This document shows positions 61,121 to 64,000 of a DNA stretch of 64,000 nucleotides, in pieces. The translations under genes were made by a program, and so were the position numbers. This DNA comes from Asterias rubens. Its lineage: Eukaryota > Echinodermata > Asteroidea > Forcipulatida > Asteriidae. The notes beneath the pieces were generated by a model. The model did not search any database, was not told the DNA's origin, and worked only from the letters and a program-made list of their open reading frames with translations. The DNA lies in contig NC_047071.1 of the NCBI RefSeq assembly GCF_902459465.1, forward strand, positions 8,946,098-9,010,097, written 5' to 3'. Every line of letters starts with the position of its first letter. Position 1 is the stretch's first letter.

Positions 61121-61160
61121 CTGAAGACGATCTGAGAACATTGAATGAAACGTCGAGTTG
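61121..61160 (+). repeat. Decayed Penelope-type CTGAAGA...GAAACGTCG motif
   Basis: CTGAAGA at 61121-61127 and GAAACGTCGAG from 61147 keep the text that flanks stem II in Penelope-like elements. The intervening bases do not form a stem, so the ribozyme-like fold is lost. Confidence 0.4.
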
Positions 61161-61718
61161 TCAACCAACGATTGTTTTCAGAGCCAAAACAACTCAAAGA
61201 GATTTACACATGGTGCTTACGCAAACTTAGTTTTAACTCCACACATTTTTAAACGGGATCAGCTGAACACAATACCATAGAGATACAGTTTGTATCAGGG
61301 GAGATGATCTTTTTGACAAGAAGAGCTCAGTACTAATAACGAAGTTCATACCGAAATCCGTTCCTCTAGGGAAATTATATCTGTCTGAAGTGCTATCGAG
61401 AAATTCGATAAAAATAGGGCCTACAGTGGATGTTTTCCACAAGTTAATGCGATTATTTATTTGGATGGAAGCAACCGAAATGAACAAGCGTACAAAATTC
61501 GTGACAAAACATCATCATTTTTTTCTAGTTTGATTTGATGTTTCTTGTATTATGTTGGTTATGGTGTGTTTAAACACTTAGATGATTAGAATAATTGAAT
61601 GTGCTCCTTAACGAAAAACAATGGTGTTTGTTTTAGTGACACAGTAATAATAGGCTATCGAGAGCTTAGCATGTTCTTTCCTATAGTTGAGGATACTCCG
61701 TGAAAGAGAAAGAAAATT

Positions 61719-61880
61719 AGTCAGGTTGGCTTAGTGGAATCTTGCCATGCCCTCCATCTCATGGACCCTGGTTCGAATCCCATCATAGACCAGGGCTTTC
61801 ATATTGTTCAGGTGTTTAGTCCCCATTTTACTATGTGTACTTGGGAGGTTTTCCTTCCACATCAAAACAAAGTGAACATT
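61719..61880 (+). repeat. tRNA-derived SINE (type S4)
   Basis: GTCAGGTTGGCTTAGTGGA (A box) and CTGGTTCGAATCCCATCAT (B box), followed by the unrelated body ...TACTTGGGAGGTTTTCCTTC. Head spacing is as in a tRNA, but it is not a canonical gene. Confidence 0.65.
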
Positions 61881-61968
61881 TCTTCTTACAATACTCTCTA
61901 CACGGCCATCGTCATTATACAAGAAAGTTTTTAACATAAATCATGTCGCTTTTCCGCATTTTAACGCG

Positions 61969-62144
61969 GCCTTGTCCAAGGTTCTTTACGCAAGCACCGG
62001 CTCGCTCTGAATTCACGAATATAACAGTACTTGATACCGTGGGGTCGAAGCATAGTTTTTCGAGGTTTCAACCTCGTACAACGGCGGCTTCGTTTGTATG
62101 AAGTTTCAAAAACCGGTGCTTGCGTAAAGAGCCTTGGACAAGGC
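61969..62144. repeat. Terminal-inverted-repeat element (family L)
   Basis: GCCTTGTCCAAGGTTCTTTA-CGCAAGCACCGG and the complement at the right (CCGGTGCTTGCGTAAAG-AGCCTTGGACAAGGC). An inner CGAGGTTTCAACCTCG hairpin sits near the middle. 176 bp. Confidence 0.88.
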
Positions 62145-62352
62145 TACATTTGAATCCCCTCAATTTTTAAGAAGCATCTGGACCCATGTTCGGTTACTCG
62201 ATCTTTGCATGTTGAACTTTGTTATCTTATACTTCGAGCATTGAAACTCCAGTGAGAGTGACATGTTACCCTTGGGTCATAGCTAAGGAAGTTCTCTCTA
62301 CTTTATATGACGTACTTTCGAATGTATCGTCTCCCCACTATTCAATTTCACT

Positions 62353-62716
62353 TTAAAGGGATTTTAAACATTCTTGTGGGTTTCACTCTTAAAACTAATG
62401 GCAATACACACTTTTGGTTAGACGCATATACAGCAGCTTTTGATGTGTATATAGCACTTTTTGAGAAACATTTCACTTTGAAGTTTTGTACAAAGATATT
62501 AGTTTTCTGATGCCCCAAATATTGAATCCGAGAAGCGTTACTGCAGTAACGCTTCTCAGATTGTGTACTCCTATTGGGTAGTATTCTTCCTGCGTGGACA
62601 TAACCGCTCCAGATTTCCGGCGATATCTAAAATAGCCCACCACCTAAAAATAAATGTTCACATAATAGTTGTACTGTATTACATCTCCGTTTATATGGGA
62701 TTAAAACGGTTAAAAA
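62353..62716. repeat. Family D repeat, copy 3, with perfect palindrome core
   Basis: TTAA-AGGGATTTTAAACATTC, TTAAAACTAATGGCAATACA, TTGGTTAGACGCATA, then a perfect 28-bp palindrome at 62530-62557 (half site GAGAAGCGTTACTG), GCGTGGACATAACCGCTCC and TATATGGGATTAAAAC. Confidence 0.7.
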
Positions 62717-62960
62717 CAACGGTTAAACACAAACATATTTATAAAGTATACTTCGCCTTTAAAACGAACAGGTCATCTCCAGGGAACATCTTCTTCGTTA
62801 CATCTGATTCCTACTGACGCCCGGGCCAATTCATCGGATATGAAATGGGAAATGTCAAACTCCACTGGCCCCCTGGAAAGAAAAGTAACCCCCAAGGAAA
62901 CCTCTAGCTTGCCGAGGAACATTTCTTTGTTGACTCACCTTTCATTATGGCTTTCTCTTG

Positions 62961-63039
62961 GAGGTTATCTCTCCCCTCCTCTCTCTCTCTCTCCCCCTCC
63001 CCCTCTCTTTCCCACCCCTCCCCTCCCCCTCTCTCTTTT
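62961..63039 (+). repeat. Pyrimidine (CT/CCCT) tract
   Basis: Almost pure C/T for about 79 bases with (CT)n and CCCCTCC motifs. Mirror-like segments could form triplex DNA. Confidence 0.85.
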
Positions 63040-63546
63040 GCTCATCCGGAAACATCATTCGGTTTGCCTTGGATGTTAGCTGACAGGTCTTTGCAAAGAT
63101 GGACCATCGGCGAGGCCTGGATATAAGGCAGACATGACCGGAGCACAAATGTTGCTATCCATTTCAATTCTTTTCACGTTGTACGTTTTCTTTGTTCTTG
63201 GTTTTATCTTTAAATTACTGAGTGAGAAAAGCCAATGCATTATTCAAGGGGAGTGGTGTCTGGAATTTGACATTGTATTAACATAAAGCACATGTTATGA
63301 TGTCATTAATGTATCATGTGTTTCGAGTTTTGTTCTGCTCATCATGACACTGAGATGTATACAGCATGCACAAATAAGATGAAGTGTTGGAGTTGTGTAC
63401 GGTGCTCATTATTAAAGTGCCGTACCACTCCTCGCCAAGATGACTAACTGAAACTTAAAGGGAAATTATACATTAAGTTTTTGGAACCTTTCGATTGTTT
63501 TAATCCTTAATATAATACAATAATCGGTGAAAAACTCATTGCATTG

Positions 63547-63932
63547 TTAAAGACACCGGACTGGCACTACTAGTATTGTCAAAGACCTGTCTTCTCACTC
63601 GGTGTATCTCAACATAATTTATGCATAAAATAACAAACATGTGAACATTTGAGCTCAATTGGTAGTCGAAGTTGCGAGATAATAATGAAAGAAAAAACAC
63701 ACTTGTCACACGAAGTTGTGTGCTTTCAGATGCTTGATTTTGAGACCTCAAAATCTAATTCTGAGGTCTTTAAATCAAATTAGTGGAAAATACTTCTTTC
63801 TCGAAAACTACGTCACTTCAGAGGGAGCCGTTTCTCACAATGTTTTATACTATCAACAGCTCCCCATTACTTGTTACCAAGTAGGTTTTTATGCTAATAA
63901 TTATTTTGAGTAATTACCAATAGTGTCCACTG
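63547..63932 (+). repeat. Foldback family A, rightmost copy
   Basis: TTAA-AGACACCGGACTGGCACT (rearranged left end) ... CCAATAGTGTCCACTGAC. Core GACCTCAAAATCTAATTCTG with AGGTCT. The right TTAA is lost. Confidence 0.85.
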
Positions 63933-64000
63933 ACAGGTGGTCGCGTTTATGAGATAATAATAATCCGTTATTTGAATACAACATCTGAGGATTGTTACTG

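Larger units (their letters stand above)
54263..64000. other. Gene-poor right flank
   Basis: After the MAM-EGF stop codon I see no convincing exon with family similarity. The region holds foldbacks of families A, B, D, G, L, M and Q, a SINE, a decayed tandem array, a pyrimidine tract and long AT-rich sequence. Open frames over the foldbacks, such as those at 59283-59717 and 59657-59959, are mirror images of the same palindrome. Confidence 0.6.

Overview
The window is animal nuclear DNA. Its genes are split by many GT-AG introns, it is AT-rich overall, and it is crowded with foldback (MITE-like) elements and tRNA-derived SINEs. The gene set plus the repeat style (foldbacks starting TTAA-AGGCAGTGGACACT) suggests a marine deuterostome invertebrate. 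An echinoderm, perhaps a sea star, is my best guess; this is inference from memory of such repeats and was not searched.

Four protein-coding genes can be rebuilt exon by exon with every phase in register. (1) The 3' part of NDUFS4, a mitochondrial complex I subunit, + strand, three exons, 625-3107; its 5' exons lie off the left edge. (2) A complete ARL15-like small GTPase, - strand, six exons, 15333 down to 10882, 213 aa. (3) A complete RNF126/RNF115-type RING-H2 E3 ubiquitin ligase, + strand, nine exons, 17483-28459, 316 aa. (4) A single-pass membrane protein, + strand, six exons, 39435-54262, 400 aa: signal peptide, MAM-like domain, EGF-like domain, Ser/Thr-rich stalk, transmembrane helix and a cytoplasmic tail ending in an NPxY motif. 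I cannot name the fourth gene.

NDUFS4 and ARL15 are neighbours, tail to tail, as I recall them being on human chromosome 5q11.2, so this looks like ancient conserved microsynteny. ARL15 and RNF126 are divergent, about 2.1 kb apart. Most of the gap is a 536-bp foldback whose arms are tandem GGGGGCGAC-type repeats and whose loop carries a short telomere-like (GGGTTA)4 run.

Much of the remainder is repeats. Foldback family A has about 16 whole or partial copies and family C has three; both are bounded by TTAA. Family B (GGGCCCAATTTCATAG ends) has four copies. There are also about a dozen single-copy foldbacks, nested insertions, four SINE types, an intact 616-aa ORF of a 5'-truncated CR1/L2-like LINE antisense in an RNF126 intron, two remnants of another LINE, and hammerhead-like Penelope motifs. 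The 3' tails of the commonest SINE and of the CR1/L2-like LINE share a stem plus TTATTATT design, which suggests that such LINEs mobilise the SINE. The stretch from 54.3 kb to the right edge holds repeats and no gene I could recognise.
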